NCBI GenBank assembly: GCA_964581385.1
Contig: CAZOOK010000006.1
Span: 1-64,000, forward strand
DNA length: 64,000 nt
DNA from: CAZOOK01 sp964581385
GTDB taxonomy: Bacteria; Pseudomonadota; Gammaproteobacteria; Nevskiales; Nevskiaceae
Direction of reading: 5' to 3'
The notes below the pieces were generated by a model. It saw only the letters and a program-made list of their open reading frames with translations. It did no database searches and was not told where the DNA came from. Shown piece by piece: positions 25,643 through 33,924 of the stretch; the first letter of the stretch is position 1, and each line of letters starts with the position of its first letter. The translations under genes and the position numbers were made by a program.

Positions 25643-26215
25643 ATGAATCGGTTGTGGATTATTACCGCTGCGCTTGCGTTCGCGAGCGCCGCACATGCGG
25701 AAACTTTCGATCTCAATGCGAGCGGCCACAGCGTGCAGGCTTCGCTGTCCGGGCCGGTTGGACGCATGACGTCGACATCGCACGGTGAATACGAAGTGGG
25801 TGGCCTGTTTCACAGCCAGAGCAATCGTGATTTCAACGAAGGCTATGGCGGTCTGAGAATCGCCGGTGATCTCGGCGTGCAGGGCGCCAAGGTCGATGGC
25901 ACGCTCGGCGTGCGTGCTTATTATCTCGACGGCGAGGGCGCCAGCGGTGAAGCGATTGCGATCGGCGGCAGCCTCAACGCTCGGTTCCGCGAGATCAACC
26001 GCGTGATCTGGACGGTTTATGGTTACTACGCGCCCGATCCCCTGGCTTTTTCCGACGCGCACGAATACGTGGAATTCGGCCTTTCGGTCGGATATGAATT
26101 GCTGCACAACGCGGTGCTATACGCGGGCTACCGCAATATCGAAGTCGATTTCAGCGGCGACGGTACTCACACGGTTGATAACGGCTTGCTCGCCGGTGTG
26201 CGTCTGACGTTCTGA
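25643..26215 (+). CDS. YfaZ-like outer-membrane beta-barrel protein
   Basis: The 190-residue product has a signal peptide (MNRLWIITAALAFASAAHA) and alternating hydrophobic/polar strands. It contains EVGGLFHSQSNRDFNEGYGG, YGYYAPDPLAFSDAHEYVEF, YAGYRNIEVDF and a C-terminal strand ending in Phe (GVRLTF), the usual signal for outer-membrane insertion. The pattern matches the YfaZ family of uncharacterised outer-membrane proteins. A strong AAGGAGG at 25632-25638 precedes the ATG by 4 nt. It lies 25 bp after lpdA and 24 bp before yebC, without evident functional tie. Confidence 0.8.
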   Translation: MNRLWIITAALAFASAAHAETFDLNASGHSVQASLSGPVGRMTSTSHGEYEVGGLFHSQSNRDFNEGYGGLRIAGDLGVQGAKVDGTLGVRAYYLDGEGASGEAIAIGGSLNARFREINRVIWTVYGYYAPDPLAFSDAHEYVEFGLSVGYELLHNAVLYAGYRNIEVDFSGDGTHTVDNGLLAGVRLTF

Positions 26216-26239
26216 TCGAGTCGCGCGGACGGGAGAAAT

Positions 26240-26971
26240 ATGGGTAGAGGTCCTAGCATCGAAGGCCGCAAGAACGCGGCCGACGCACAGCGCGCAAAGC
26301 TGTTCACCAAGCTGATCCGCGAAATCACCATTGCTACGCGCAGCGGCGGCGGCGCCGATCCGGCCAGCAATCCGCGGCTGCGCATCGCGATCGATAAAGC
26401 GCTCGACTCCAACATGACCAAGGACACGGTCGAACGCGCGATCAAGCGCGGCAGCGGCGAGGGTGCCACCGACCAGATGCACGAGGTTCGCTACGAGGGT
26501 TATGGCCCTGGCGGCGTCGCGGTGATGGTCGATTGCATGACCGACAACCCCACGCGCACCGTTGCCGATGTGCGCCACGCGTTCAGCAAGCATGGCGGCA
26601 ACATGGGCGCCAGCGGTTCGGTCGCATTCCAGTTCACCGAGGCCGGCGAACTGTGGCTGGACACGCGCAACCAGCCGCAACTTGAAGAGAAGATTCTCGA
26701 AGTCGCCATCGAGGCCGGCGCCGACGATGTGCAAAGCAGCGATGGTTACACTGAAGTCGTCACCGCGACGACCGCTTATGAACATGTGAAGAAGACGCTG
26801 CACGCGGCGGGGCTGACGACAGTCAAGGCCGGCATTGTCATGCGCCCGAACAATCTCATCGCGGTGGTTGGCGAAGCGGCCGAGTCTCTGCACAAGATGC
26901 TGGAACGGCTTGAAGAACTGGATGATGTGCAGGATGTCCACCATAACGCGGATCTGCCCGGAGCCGCGTGA
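26240..26971 (+). CDS. yebC: YebC/PmpR family protein
   Basis: The 243-residue protein starts MGRGPSIEGRKNAADAQRAK, close to the YebC hallmark, and has NPRLRIAIDKALDSNMTKD, then YEGYGPGGVAVMVDCMTDN and GGNMGASGSVAFQF in family order. YebC-type proteins have been described as DNA-binding regulators (PmpR) and more recently as ribosome-associated factors that help translation of difficult sequences; the sequence does not distinguish these. It precedes ruvC, whose GTG start overlaps its stop (GTGA), as in many proteobacteria. It is probably the first gene of the yebC-ruvCAB operon. Confidence 0.95.
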   Translation: MGRGPSIEGRKNAADAQRAKLFTKLIREITIATRSGGGADPASNPRLRIAIDKALDSNMTKDTVERAIKRGSGEGATDQMHEVRYEGYGPGGVAVMVDCMTDNPTRTVADVRHAFSKHGGNMGASGSVAFQFTEAGELWLDTRNQPQLEEKILEVAIEAGADDVQSSDGYTEVVTATTAYEHVKKTLHAAGLTTVKAGIVMRPNNLIAVVGEAAESLHKMLERLEELDDVQDVHHNADLPGAA

Positions 26972-27564
26972 GCACGGTTGCTCGCAGGGATCTTTCGATC
27001 ACGGCGCCATCCAAGGCGTCCACGCGCGAGACTTCATCGCTGGTCCGGATTCTCGGCATAGACCCGGGCTCGCGCATCACCGGCTACGGCATCATCGAAA
27101 CCACCGGCAGTCGCAGCGCCTGTGTCGTTTACGGTCGTATCCAGTGCGAAGATGTCCCGCTGCCGCAGCGCCTGCTGCATATTCTCAGCGAACTCGGAAA
27201 AGTGATCCGCCAATACGCGCCGCAGGAAACGGCGGTTGAGGAAGTATTCGTGAAGATGAACGTATCCAGCGCGCTGGTACTTGGACAGGCGCGCGGCGCT
27301 GCGATCTGCGCACTCGCGCAGGCGGGACTGCCGGTCGCCGAATATGCGCCGGCGCGCATCAAATCCACGATCGTTGGTCACGGCCGCGCGGACAAGAAGC
27401 AGATCCAGCACATGGTACGTGTACTGCTCGATCTGCCTGATGAGCCGCCCACCGATGCAGCCGATGCCCTTGCAGTGGCGCTGTGTCACGCTCATCTGCG
27501 TACCGCGCCCGCGCTTGCGCGGATCGGCACGGCGCGACGCCGCGCCAGGAGATGGCGGTTATGA
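26968..27564 (+). CDS. ruvC: Holliday junction endonuclease RuvC
   Basis: The 198-residue protein carries the RuvC nuclease core: ILGIDPGSRITGYG with the first catalytic Asp, AVEEVFVKMNVSSAL with the catalytic Glu, and TDAADALAVALCHAH with the last two acidic residues. As a dimer it cuts four-way junctions symmetrically. The GTG start at 26968 overlaps the yebC stop. Codons between it and ILGIDPG contain no other start, so the protein appears to have an N-terminal extension of about 27 residues compared with most RuvC proteins. It overlaps ruvA by 4 bp. Confidence 0.95.
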   Translation: MSTVARRDLSITAPSKASTRETSSLVRILGIDPGSRITGYGIIETTGSRSACVVYGRIQCEDVPLPQRLLHILSELGKVIRQYAPQETAVEEVFVKMNVSSALVLGQARGAAICALAQAGLPVAEYAPARIKSTIVGHGRADKKQIQHMVRVLLDLPDEPPTDAADALAVALCHAHLRTAPALARIGTARRRARRWRL

Positions 27565-28151
27565 TCGGACGGCTCAGTGGCCGCCTGCTCGCCAAGCAGC
27601 CGCCGCAATTGCTGCTTGATGTCCACGGCGTCGGCTACGAAGTCGAGGCACCGATGTCCACATTCTTCCGCCTGCCACCGGTTGGCGATGCCGTGGTGCT
27701 GGAGACGCATCTGGTAGTGCGCGAAGACGCACAATTGCTGTTCGGCTTCGCAACGGCAGCGGAGAAGACTTTATTCCGCGATCTGATCAAGATCAGCGGC
27801 ATCGGACCCAAAGTCGCGCTCGCAATTCTGTCCGGCATCAGCGTTGAGGATTTTTGGATCACCGTGCGTGCCGGCGAAACCGGGCGTCTGATCAAGCTAC
27901 CGGGCGTCGGCAAGAAGACGGCGGAGCGGCTAGTGATCGAGATGCGCGACAAGGCCGGGGCCGAGTCTGGGGTCCGTCTGGCCGCCGGTACGGTCGGAGC
28001 CGCTGCCAGCCCGCTTGCCGAAGCGCGCTCGGCGCTCGAAGCGCTCGGCTACAAACCCGCCGAAGTGCAGAAACTCACCGACGCAGCGTATAAAGAAGGC
28101 ATGACCGTCGAACAGATCGTGCAGGAAGCACTCAAGCGTGCACTGAAATGA
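27561..28151 (+). CDS. ruvA: Holliday junction-binding protein RuvA
   Basis: The 196-residue protein begins MIGRLSGRLLAKQPPQLLLD (OB-fold domain I). It has two helix-hairpin-helix motifs (LIKISGIGPKVALAIL and LIKLPGVGKKTAERLV) in domain II, and a C-terminal helical domain (AEARSALEALGYKPAEVQ) that contacts RuvB. It holds the junction in square-planar form for branch migration. ATG 27561 overlaps the ruvC stop (ATGA), and its own stop overlaps ruvB by 4 bp, so the three genes are translationally coupled. Confidence 0.97.
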   Translation: MIGRLSGRLLAKQPPQLLLDVHGVGYEVEAPMSTFFRLPPVGDAVVLETHLVVREDAQLLFGFATAAEKTLFRDLIKISGIGPKVALAILSGISVEDFWITVRAGETGRLIKLPGVGKKTAERLVIEMRDKAGAESGVRLAAGTVGAAASPLAEARSALEALGYKPAEVQKLTDAAYKEGMTVEQIVQEALKRALK

Positions 28152-29182
28152 CCGAGCGCGTCCTTTCCGCCGCCGCTGGCGCCGATGAGGAGCGCATCGA
28201 TCGCGCCCTGCGTCCGCGCCAGTTCGCCGACTACGTCGGTCAGCAGCCGGTGATCGAGCAGCTGTCGCTGTTCGTCGAGGCTGCGCGTGGTCGCGGCGAG
28301 GCGCTCGATCACGTGCTGATCTTCGGTCCGCCGGGGCTCGGCAAGACCACTCTGGCGCACATTCTCGCCACCGAGATGGGCGTGAACATGCGCCAGACGT
28401 CTGGACCGGTGCTGGAACGGCCTGGCGATCTGGCCGCTTTGCTGACCAATCTGGAACCGCGCGACGTGCTGTTCGTCGACGAAATCCATCGTCTGTCGCC
28501 GCTGGTCGAAGAAGTGCTGTATCCGGCGATGGAGGATTTTCAGCTCGACATCATGATCGGCGAGGGTCCGGCGGCACGCTCGATCCGGCTCGACCTGCCG
28601 CCGTTCACGCTGGTCGGCGCGACGACACGCGCCGGCAGTCTCACCGGGCCGCTGCGGGACCGCTTCGGTATCGTGCAGCGCTTGCAGTTCTACGGTGTCG
28701 AGGATCTGGCCGCGATCGTGTCGCGTTCGGCCGGCATTCTCAATATGCCGATCGAGGCTGACGGCGCGGTCGAGATCGCCCGCCGTTCGCGCGGTACCCC
28801 GCGCATCGCCAACCGGCTGCTGCGCCGTGTGCGCGACTACGCGCAGGTGCGCGGCACTGGCATCATCACGCACGATGCCGCCGACGCTGCGATGAAGATG
28901 CTCGGCGTCGATAGTGCGGGGCTCGATCTGCTGGATCGCCGGCTGCTGCTGACTCTGATCGAGCGCTTTGACGGTGGTCCAGCCGGTGTCGACAGCCTTG
29001 CCGCGGCGATCGGAGAAGCGCGCGAGACGATCGAGGATGTCGTCGAGCCGTACCTGATCCAGCAAGGCTATCTGTTGCGCACCCCGCGTGGACGCATGGC
29101 CGGTCGCGAGACCTATCTGCACTATGGCCTGCCGGCGCCGTCGCGACCCAGCGAACGCGATCTCTTCAACGCTGCCGAATGA
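28148..29182 (+). CDS. ruvB: Holliday junction helicase RuvB
   Basis: The 344-residue AAA+ ATPase has the Walker A sequence FGPPGLGKTTLAH, Walker B LFVDEIHRLS, sensor-1 VGATTRAGSLTGPLRDRFG and the arginine-bearing sensor-2 GTPRIANRLLRRVRDY, with a C-terminal winged helix (GRMAGRETYLHYGL). Its hexamers pump DNA through the RuvA tetramer to drive branch migration. It shares the operon yebC-ruvC-ruvA-ruvB and is followed by a 90-bp gap before the Tol-Pal-associated thioesterase gene. Confidence 0.98.
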   Translation: MTERVLSAAAGADEERIDRALRPRQFADYVGQQPVIEQLSLFVEAARGRGEALDHVLIFGPPGLGKTTLAHILATEMGVNMRQTSGPVLERPGDLAALLTNLEPRDVLFVDEIHRLSPLVEEVLYPAMEDFQLDIMIGEGPAARSIRLDLPPFTLVGATTRAGSLTGPLRDRFGIVQRLQFYGVEDLAAIVSRSAGILNMPIEADGAVEIARRSRGTPRIANRLLRRVRDYAQVRGTGIITHDAADAAMKMLGVDSAGLDLLDRRLLLTLIERFDGGPAGVDSLAAAIGEARETIEDVVEPYLIQQGYLLRTPRGRMAGRETYLHYGLPAPSRPSERDLFNAAE

Positions 29183-29272
29183 ACCGCCGGGCCGTGGTGC
29201 GGTCCATCTGCAAACAATCGCCCTCCGCCGGCCGCATCCGCCCCACGTAATTCGATAAAATCCAGCCCTATC

Positions 29273-29710
29273 GTGAGCGATCAAAAACATAAACCGCCAT
29301 TTGCGTGGCCGATCCGAATCTATTTCGAGGATACCGATACGGCCGGTCTCGTATATCACGCAAACTATTTGCGCTTCTTCGAGCGTGCGCGCACCGAATG
29401 GCTGCGTTCCCGCGGTTGGGGCCTGGAGCGGCTGCGCAGCGAAACCGGCGCGACTTTCGTGGTGACGCGCATAAAAATCGATTTCCGGCGCGCGGCACGA
29501 CTGGATGATGCACTGCTCGCGACAGCCGACATTGTCTCCAATCGGCTCGCAAGCATGACCTTCGCGCAGACCTTGATCGCTGCCGACGATCCGTCGCTGC
29601 TGTATGTGAAGGCGGATATCGAAGTCGCCTGCATCGATCTGAAGACGATGCGGCCGCGGCGAGTGACAGAAGTCGCGAATTTTTTCGCGGGCACGAAAAA
29701 CCAGGAGTGA
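29273..29710 (+). CDS. ybgC: Tol-Pal system-associated acyl-CoA thioesterase YbgC
   Basis: The 145-residue hot-dog fold enzyme has the active-site pattern YFEDTDTAGLVYHANYLRFF, with the catalytic Asp, followed by RARTEWLRSRGW. YbgC proteins hydrolyse acyl-CoA thioesters, associate with the inner membrane and are conserved as the first gene of tol-pal operons. The start is a GTG at 29273; no clear Shine-Dalgarno sequence is seen, though the frame fits the family. It is separated from tolQ by 9 bp. Confidence 0.95.
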   Translation: MSDQKHKPPFAWPIRIYFEDTDTAGLVYHANYLRFFERARTEWLRSRGWGLERLRSETGATFVVTRIKIDFRRAARLDDALLATADIVSNRLASMTFAQTLIAADDPSLLYVKADIEVACIDLKTMRPRRVTEVANFFAGTKNQE

Positions 29711-29719
29711 CAGCAGCGC

Positions 29720-30412
29720 ATGACCGCCAACATTTCCGTACTTCAGATCCTGCTCCATGCGAGCGTGCCGGTGCAGGCCATCATGCTGCTGCTGCTGATC
29801 GCGTCGGTGGTCTCGTGGGTGATGATCTTCTCGAAGCAAGGCATTCTCGCTTCGGCGCTGAAATTCGCGCTGCAATTCGAGAATCGTTTCTGGTCGGGCG
29901 GTACGCTCAGCGATCTCTATGAAGGCTTGCGGCACGGCCGCGAGCAGGACATGGGTGTCGCCTCGATCTTTCGTTCCGGCTACGAGGAGTTCGCGCGCCA
30001 GCAGCAGAGCGGCCGCTCCACTCCGGACGACGCGTTGGCCGCCGTGCAGCGGCAGATGCGGGTGTCGCAGGCGCGCGAAGTGGATCGCCTTGAAGGCGGG
30101 TTGTCTCTGCTCGCCACAATCGGTTCCACCAGCCCCTACATCGGGTTGCTCGGAACGGTGTGGGGCATCATGACCGCGTTCATCTCGATCGGAAACGTCA
30201 AGCAGGCGACGCTGGCTTCGGTCGCGCCCGGCATCGCGGAAGCACTGGTGGCGACGGCGATGGGTTTGTTCGCTGCGATTCCGGCGGTTATCGCCTACAA
30301 CTTCTTCACCGCGCGTGTCGACCGGCTTGAAAGCCGCTACGCTACATTTGCCGAGGAATTGACCGGCATCATCGATCGCGGTCTGCGCGGCGCCGGTTCC
30401 GGAAAAACCTGA
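29720..30412 (+). CDS. tolQ: Tol-Pal system inner-membrane protein TolQ
   Basis: The 230-residue protein has the MotA/TolQ/ExbB layout: an N-terminal membrane helix (VQAIMLLLLIASVVSWVMIF), a cytoplasmic loop, and two further helices (GLLGTVWGIMTAF and ALVATAMGLFAAIPAVIAYN). With TolR it forms the proton channel that energises TolA during outer-membrane constriction. Conserved polar residues in the last helices are present. It overlaps the tolR start by one base (TGATG). Confidence 0.96.
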   Translation: MTANISVLQILLHASVPVQAIMLLLLIASVVSWVMIFSKQGILASALKFALQFENRFWSGGTLSDLYEGLRHGREQDMGVASIFRSGYEEFARQQQSGRSTPDDALAAVQRQMRVSQAREVDRLEGGLSLLATIGSTSPYIGLLGTVWGIMTAFISIGNVKQATLASVAPGIAEALVATAMGLFAAIPAVIAYNFFTARVDRLESRYATFAEELTGIIDRGLRGAGSGKT

Positions 30413-30870
30413 TGGCAGCGACCATGCCGCGCCGCGGCAAGCGGCGGCTCAACTCCGAGATCAACGTCGTGCCGTATATCGACGTGATGCTGGTGCTGCT
30501 GGTGATCTTCATGGTCACCGCGCCGTTGCTGACGCAGGGTATTGATGTCGAGTTGCCGCAGACCAGCGCGCAACCGTTGCCGAGCGAGGAGGAGCCGATT
30601 ACGCTCTACGTCGATGCGCGCGGTCGCTATTACCTCGACATTGGCACCAGTCGCGACAAGCCGATCGACGACGACGAAGTCGTACAGCGGGTCTCGGCGG
30701 TGCTCAACAACAAGCCGCAGACTATGGTTCTGCTTCGGGCCGACAAGGCGGTGCCATACGAGCGGGTCGCCAACGGCATGTCGTTGTTGCAGGCGGCTGG
30801 CGCGTCGAAGATCGGATTCGTCACTGACGTGCCGCCACCGACCGGGAAGAACAAACCGCATCGCGGATGA
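30412..30870 (+). CDS. tolR: Tol-Pal system protein TolR
   Basis: The 152-residue ExbD-family protein has a basic N-terminus (MPRRGKRRLNSEINVVPYID) followed by one membrane helix (VMLVLLVIFMVTAPLLT), whose Asp at its start is the proton-carrying residue. A periplasmic domain ends in MSLLQAAGASKIGFVTDVPP. An alternative ATG at 30424 would remove four residues. It lies between tolQ (1-bp overlap) and tolA (4-bp overlap), in the standard tol operon order. Confidence 0.95.
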   Translation: MAATMPRRGKRRLNSEINVVPYIDVMLVLLVIFMVTAPLLTQGIDVELPQTSAQPLPSEEEPITLYVDARGRYYLDIGTSRDKPIDDDEVVQRVSAVLNNKPQTMVLLRADKAVPYERVANGMSLLQAAGASKIGFVTDVPPPTGKNKPHRG

Positions 30871-31727
30871 ACGTTCGTCCTCATCACCTGCTGTTCGCGC
30901 TGATGGTTCATGCGCTTGCGGCCATGCTGCTGTTCACCGGGGTTGAATGCACGCACAAGGTTGCTCTGCCGCCGACGATTCAGGGCACGATCATCAATGT
31001 CGCGCCCAAGCCGGTAACGCAGCCGCCGCAACCCGAAGCAAAGCCGCAGCCGGACACGCAGAAGCCGGAGCCGCCGACTCAGGATCAGGATGACCAGAAG
31101 CGCAGACAGGCGCAGGAGCAGCAGCGCCAGGATGCCGAGGCCCGTCAGCGATCCGCGCTCGAACAGCAGCGTCAGCAGGATCTGCAACGCCAGCAGCAGA
31201 TAGCGAAGGAAAAAGCGGCGCAGGAGGAGCAGCACCGTGCGCAGGAACTGCAACGTCAGGCCGCCGAAGAAGAATCCGCGCGTAAGCAGGCGGAGGAAAC
31301 TAAACGCAAGGCAGATGAAGCCAAGCGCAAGGCCACCGAGGCCGAGCGCAAGAAGAAGGAAGCCGCCGCGAAGCAGGCGACCGCGGACCAACGCCAGCGC
31401 GAGGTTGAGCTGGCGGCCGAGCTCGGCGGCGAAGAGCAGCAGAATACCCAGATACAGTGGGCACAGCAGCTCACCGCCGCCATCTCCCGCGCATGGAGCC
31501 GGATGGCCGGCACTGACACCTTGAAGTGCCGGCTTAAAATCCGGCTCGCTGCGACCGGCGATGTGCTCGACGCGCAGATCGCACAAAGCAGCGGCAACCA
31601 GCTTTTCGACGATTCCGTGCGGCGCGCGGTCTATAAGGCAAGCCCGCTGCCACTGCCGACCGACATGACCGCATTCGATCCCAATATCACCATTTGTTTT
31701 TCTCCCGATCCGAGGAACTGCCAGTGA
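30867..31727 (+). CDS. tolA: Tol-Pal system protein TolA
   Basis: The 286-residue protein shows the three TolA parts: an N-terminal membrane anchor (HHLLFALMVHALAAMLLF), a long proline-rich then Gln/Lys/Glu/Ala-rich coiled coil (about residues 48-190), and a C-terminal domain (ISRAWSRMAGTDTLKCRLKIRLAATGDVLDAQIAQSSG) resembling TolA domain III. It spans the periplasm and transmits force from TolQR to TolB and Pal. The two Cys residues in the C-terminal domain could form a disulfide. ATG overlaps the tolR stop. Confidence 0.93.
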   Translation: MNVRPHHLLFALMVHALAAMLLFTGVECTHKVALPPTIQGTIINVAPKPVTQPPQPEAKPQPDTQKPEPPTQDQDDQKRRQAQEQQRQDAEARQRSALEQQRQQDLQRQQQIAKEKAAQEEQHRAQELQRQAAEEESARKQAEETKRKADEAKRKATEAERKKKEAAAKQATADQRQREVELAAELGGEEQQNTQIQWAQQLTAAISRAWSRMAGTDTLKCRLKIRLAATGDVLDAQIAQSSGNQLFDDSVRRAVYKASPLPLPTDMTAFDPNITICFSPDPRNCQ

Positions 31728-33013
31728 CGAAAACTCTCAAAATTCTGGCGACCGTTTCGTTCGCGGCTTTCTCTGCATCAGCGTTCGCGGATCTGGATAT
31801 CAGAGTCACGCAAAGCCAGATTTCGACGCAGCCGATCGCCGTTGTTCCCTTTGCCGGACCTGCGGATGTGCCGGTCGATATCGCCCAGGTCGTCGACGCG
31901 GACCTCGCGCGCAGTGGCCTGTTTCGCACACTTAATCGCGCGGACATGCTTGAAAAGCCGAGCGGGCCCGGGCAGGTCGATTACCGCAATTGGCGCACGG
32001 TGGGCATGGATGATCTGGTCATCGGCCAGGTGCGGCCGGACAACGCGGGATTCGGGACGCGCTTTTACCTGCTGGACGTGTATCGCGGCGAACAGTTGCT
32101 CGCATACGACATCCCCGCCGCTCCGGCCAACGCACTTCGCTACGTCGGCCATCAAATCGCTGATCTGATTTATCAGAAGCTCACTGGTACGCCCGGTTAT
32201 TTCAATACGCAGATTGCTTATATTTCGGTGACCGGGCCGGTATATGGGCAGCGCTGGCAGCTCATCGTCGCTGACTCGGACGGCGAAAATCCGCATATCA
32301 TCGCCACCGCCAAAGAGCCGCTGATGTCGCCAAGCTGGTCGCCGGACCGCAAGCGTCTCGCTTATGTTGGCTACGAACACAGCCGTTCCGCGATTTACCT
32401 GCACACACTCGCGACCGGAGAGCTGCGAAAATTCGTATTCGAGCGCGGCATCAACGGCGCGCCGGCATGGTCGCCGGATGGGCGTTATCTGGCGGTGACG
32501 CTGTCGTTCGAAACCAACCCGGACATTTTCGTCGTTGATGTCGGCACCGGCGCACGCCGCCGTCTTACCGACAGTTCGGCGATCGACACTGAAGCCACCT
32601 GGTCGCCGGACGGGCAGTGGCTGGCGTTCACCTCCGACCGCGGCGGTTCCCCGCAGATCTATCGTATCGGCGTCAACGGCGGCGAGCCGCAGCGCCTGAC
32701 TTTTCAGGGTAAGCAGAACATGCGTCCGGTTTTCTCACCGGATGGCAAGAAGCTTGCGCTGGTAAACAACGACGGCTCGGCGTTGCGCATCGGCCTGTTC
32801 GATTTGCAGAGCGGCGAGATGCGGCTGATCACCGATGGTCCCCTGGACGAGAGCCCGAGTTTCGCGCCGAATGGCGCGGTGGTCATGTATGCGGGTTTGG
32901 GAAACAATGGAACCGAATTGCGAACGGTATCGGTCGATGGACGCATCCGTCAGAGCCTGCGCCAGGTCGGCAGCGAGGTGCAGGAGCCCGCGTGGTCGTC
33001 CTATATCCACTGA
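31724..33013 (+). CDS. tolB: Tol-Pal system beta-propeller protein TolB
   Basis: The 429-residue periplasmic protein has a signal peptide (TLKILATVSFAAFSASAFA), an N-terminal alpha/beta domain (QPIAVVPFAGPADVPVDIAQ) and a C-terminal six-bladed propeller. The propeller repeats are visible as SWSPDRKRLAYVG, AWSPDGRYLAV, TWSPDGQWLAF and VFSPDGKKLAL. It binds Pal and is pulled away by TolA. The start is a GTG at 31724 overlapping the tolA stop; the upstream frame to 31694 lies inside tolA and is not used. Confidence 0.97.
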   Translation: MTKTLKILATVSFAAFSASAFADLDIRVTQSQISTQPIAVVPFAGPADVPVDIAQVVDADLARSGLFRTLNRADMLEKPSGPGQVDYRNWRTVGMDDLVIGQVRPDNAGFGTRFYLLDVYRGEQLLAYDIPAAPANALRYVGHQIADLIYQKLTGTPGYFNTQIAYISVTGPVYGQRWQLIVADSDGENPHIIATAKEPLMSPSWSPDRKRLAYVGYEHSRSAIYLHTLATGELRKFVFERGINGAPAWSPDGRYLAVTLSFETNPDIFVVDVGTGARRRLTDSSAIDTEATWSPDGQWLAFTSDRGGSPQIYRIGVNGGEPQRLTFQGKQNMRPVFSPDGKKLALVNNDGSALRIGLFDLQSGEMRLITDGPLDESPSFAPNGAVVMYAGLGNNGTELRTVSVDGRIRQSLRQVGSEVQEPAWSSYIH

Positions 33014-33295
33014 CCACCGCTTACCGTGGACCCTCCTGAGGCCGGCGCAGACACGGATACTGGAGAAATTCAGCAGTTCGCGCTATCGTATCGCGCTCTT
33101 GGAGAACGTAAGCAGGTTTCGCGCGCCATTGATGAGCCATCATCCGCTTAAGGATAACGCTCGCGGTGGTCGGCGCGGCAATCAGGTTTCGATGGTAACA
33201 ATCGCTACGACCGTATCCATGGGCGGGGATTCACAGTGCGGATCGCAAGTGCCGAAGGGCAACTCTTGCGGCGATCCGTCACCGCGGATTTTCTC
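33014..33295. other. Unexplained intergenic region between tolB and pal
   Basis: The tolB-pal gap is 365 bp (33014-33378), long for this operon, where the genes are usually close. I see no convincing coding frame, tRNA or terminator in the first 280 bp; the open frames crossing it are continuations of tolB in other frames. Only the last 80 bp hold a likely pal promoter. It could carry a long leader or small RNA, but nothing in the sequence proves this. Confidence 0.4.
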
Positions 33296-33322
33296 TTGAT
33301 GCTGTCGTCCGGTCGTTAAAAT
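33296..33322 (+). promoter_or_regulatory. Candidate sigma-70 promoter of pal
   Basis: TTGATG at 33296-33301 and TAAAAT at 33317-33322 (5 of 6 to TATAAT) are separated by 15 bp, slightly short. The pal start lies 56 bp downstream, after an AAGGAG site. A separate pal promoter fits the long gap from tolB. Confidence 0.4.
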
Positions 33323-33378
33323 TTGCCCAAAATAATTCGCCCCCAGTAGTCGTCAGATTTTCCTCAAGGAGCCATAGC

Positions 33379-33897
33379 ATGAAAACCCAGAAAACCCTGT
33401 TCATCCTCGCTGCCACCGCGTTGTCAGCTGCGCTGCTCGCCGGCTGCGCCAGCTCCGGTGACAAGGACGCAGCTGCGTCCACCGCCAGCAATGCGGGAAC
33501 GGGCATTTCAACCGCGCCGACAAGCAGTGCCAACACCAGTGGCTCAGCAGTGGCGAACAGCTTCGATACCTCGAAGCACTCGGTCTACTTTGATTTCGAC
33601 AAGAGTGACGTCAAGTCGGACGGTCAGCCGGTGATCGCCAACTGGGCAGGCTATCTGTCCTCGCACCCGACGACGAAGGTTCGCCTCGAAGGCAATTGCG
33701 ACGAGCGCGGCACGCGTGAATACAACGTTGGCCTCGGTGAGCGCCGCGGCAATTCTGTCGCGCAGGCGCTGGAAGCGGCCGGTGTATCGGCGGCCCAGGT
33801 ATCGGTTGTCAGCTACGGCAAGGAGCGTCCGGTCTGCACGTCGCACGACGAATCCTGCTGGTCGCAGAACCGCCGCGTTGACGTCGTTCAACAGTAA
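33379..33897 (+). CDS. pal: Peptidoglycan-associated lipoprotein Pal
   Basis: The 172-residue lipoprotein has a signal peptide with lipobox LLAGC (Cys near residue 22), a Ser/Thr/Ala-rich linker, and an OmpA-like domain with VYFDFDKSDVKSDGQ, LEGNCDERGTREYNVGLGER and SQNRRVDVV. The domain binds diaminopimelate in peptidoglycan and anchors the outer membrane. AAGGAG at about 33367-33372 precedes the ATG by 6 nt. It follows tolB and precedes cpoB, in the usual order. Confidence 0.97.
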   Translation: MKTQKTLFILAATALSAALLAGCASSGDKDAAASTASNAGTGISTAPTSSANTSGSAVANSFDTSKHSVYFDFDKSDVKSDGQPVIANWAGYLSSHPTTKVRLEGNCDERGTREYNVGLGERRGNSVAQALEAAGVSAAQVSVVSYGKERPVCTSHDESCWSQNRRVDVVQQ

Positions 33898-33924
33898 TTT
33901 TCCTGGCTCAGGGAAATCATCCGT

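Noticed and set aside
24193..25767. Open frame of 524 residues on the minus strand opposite lpdA
   Set aside because: lpdA carries all catalytic motifs; the opposite frame has low-complexity composition and no recognisable domain.
28049..29935. Minus-strand open frame of 628 residues opposite ruvB and ybgC
   Set aside because: It crosses several real genes with clear motifs on the + strand and has none of its own.
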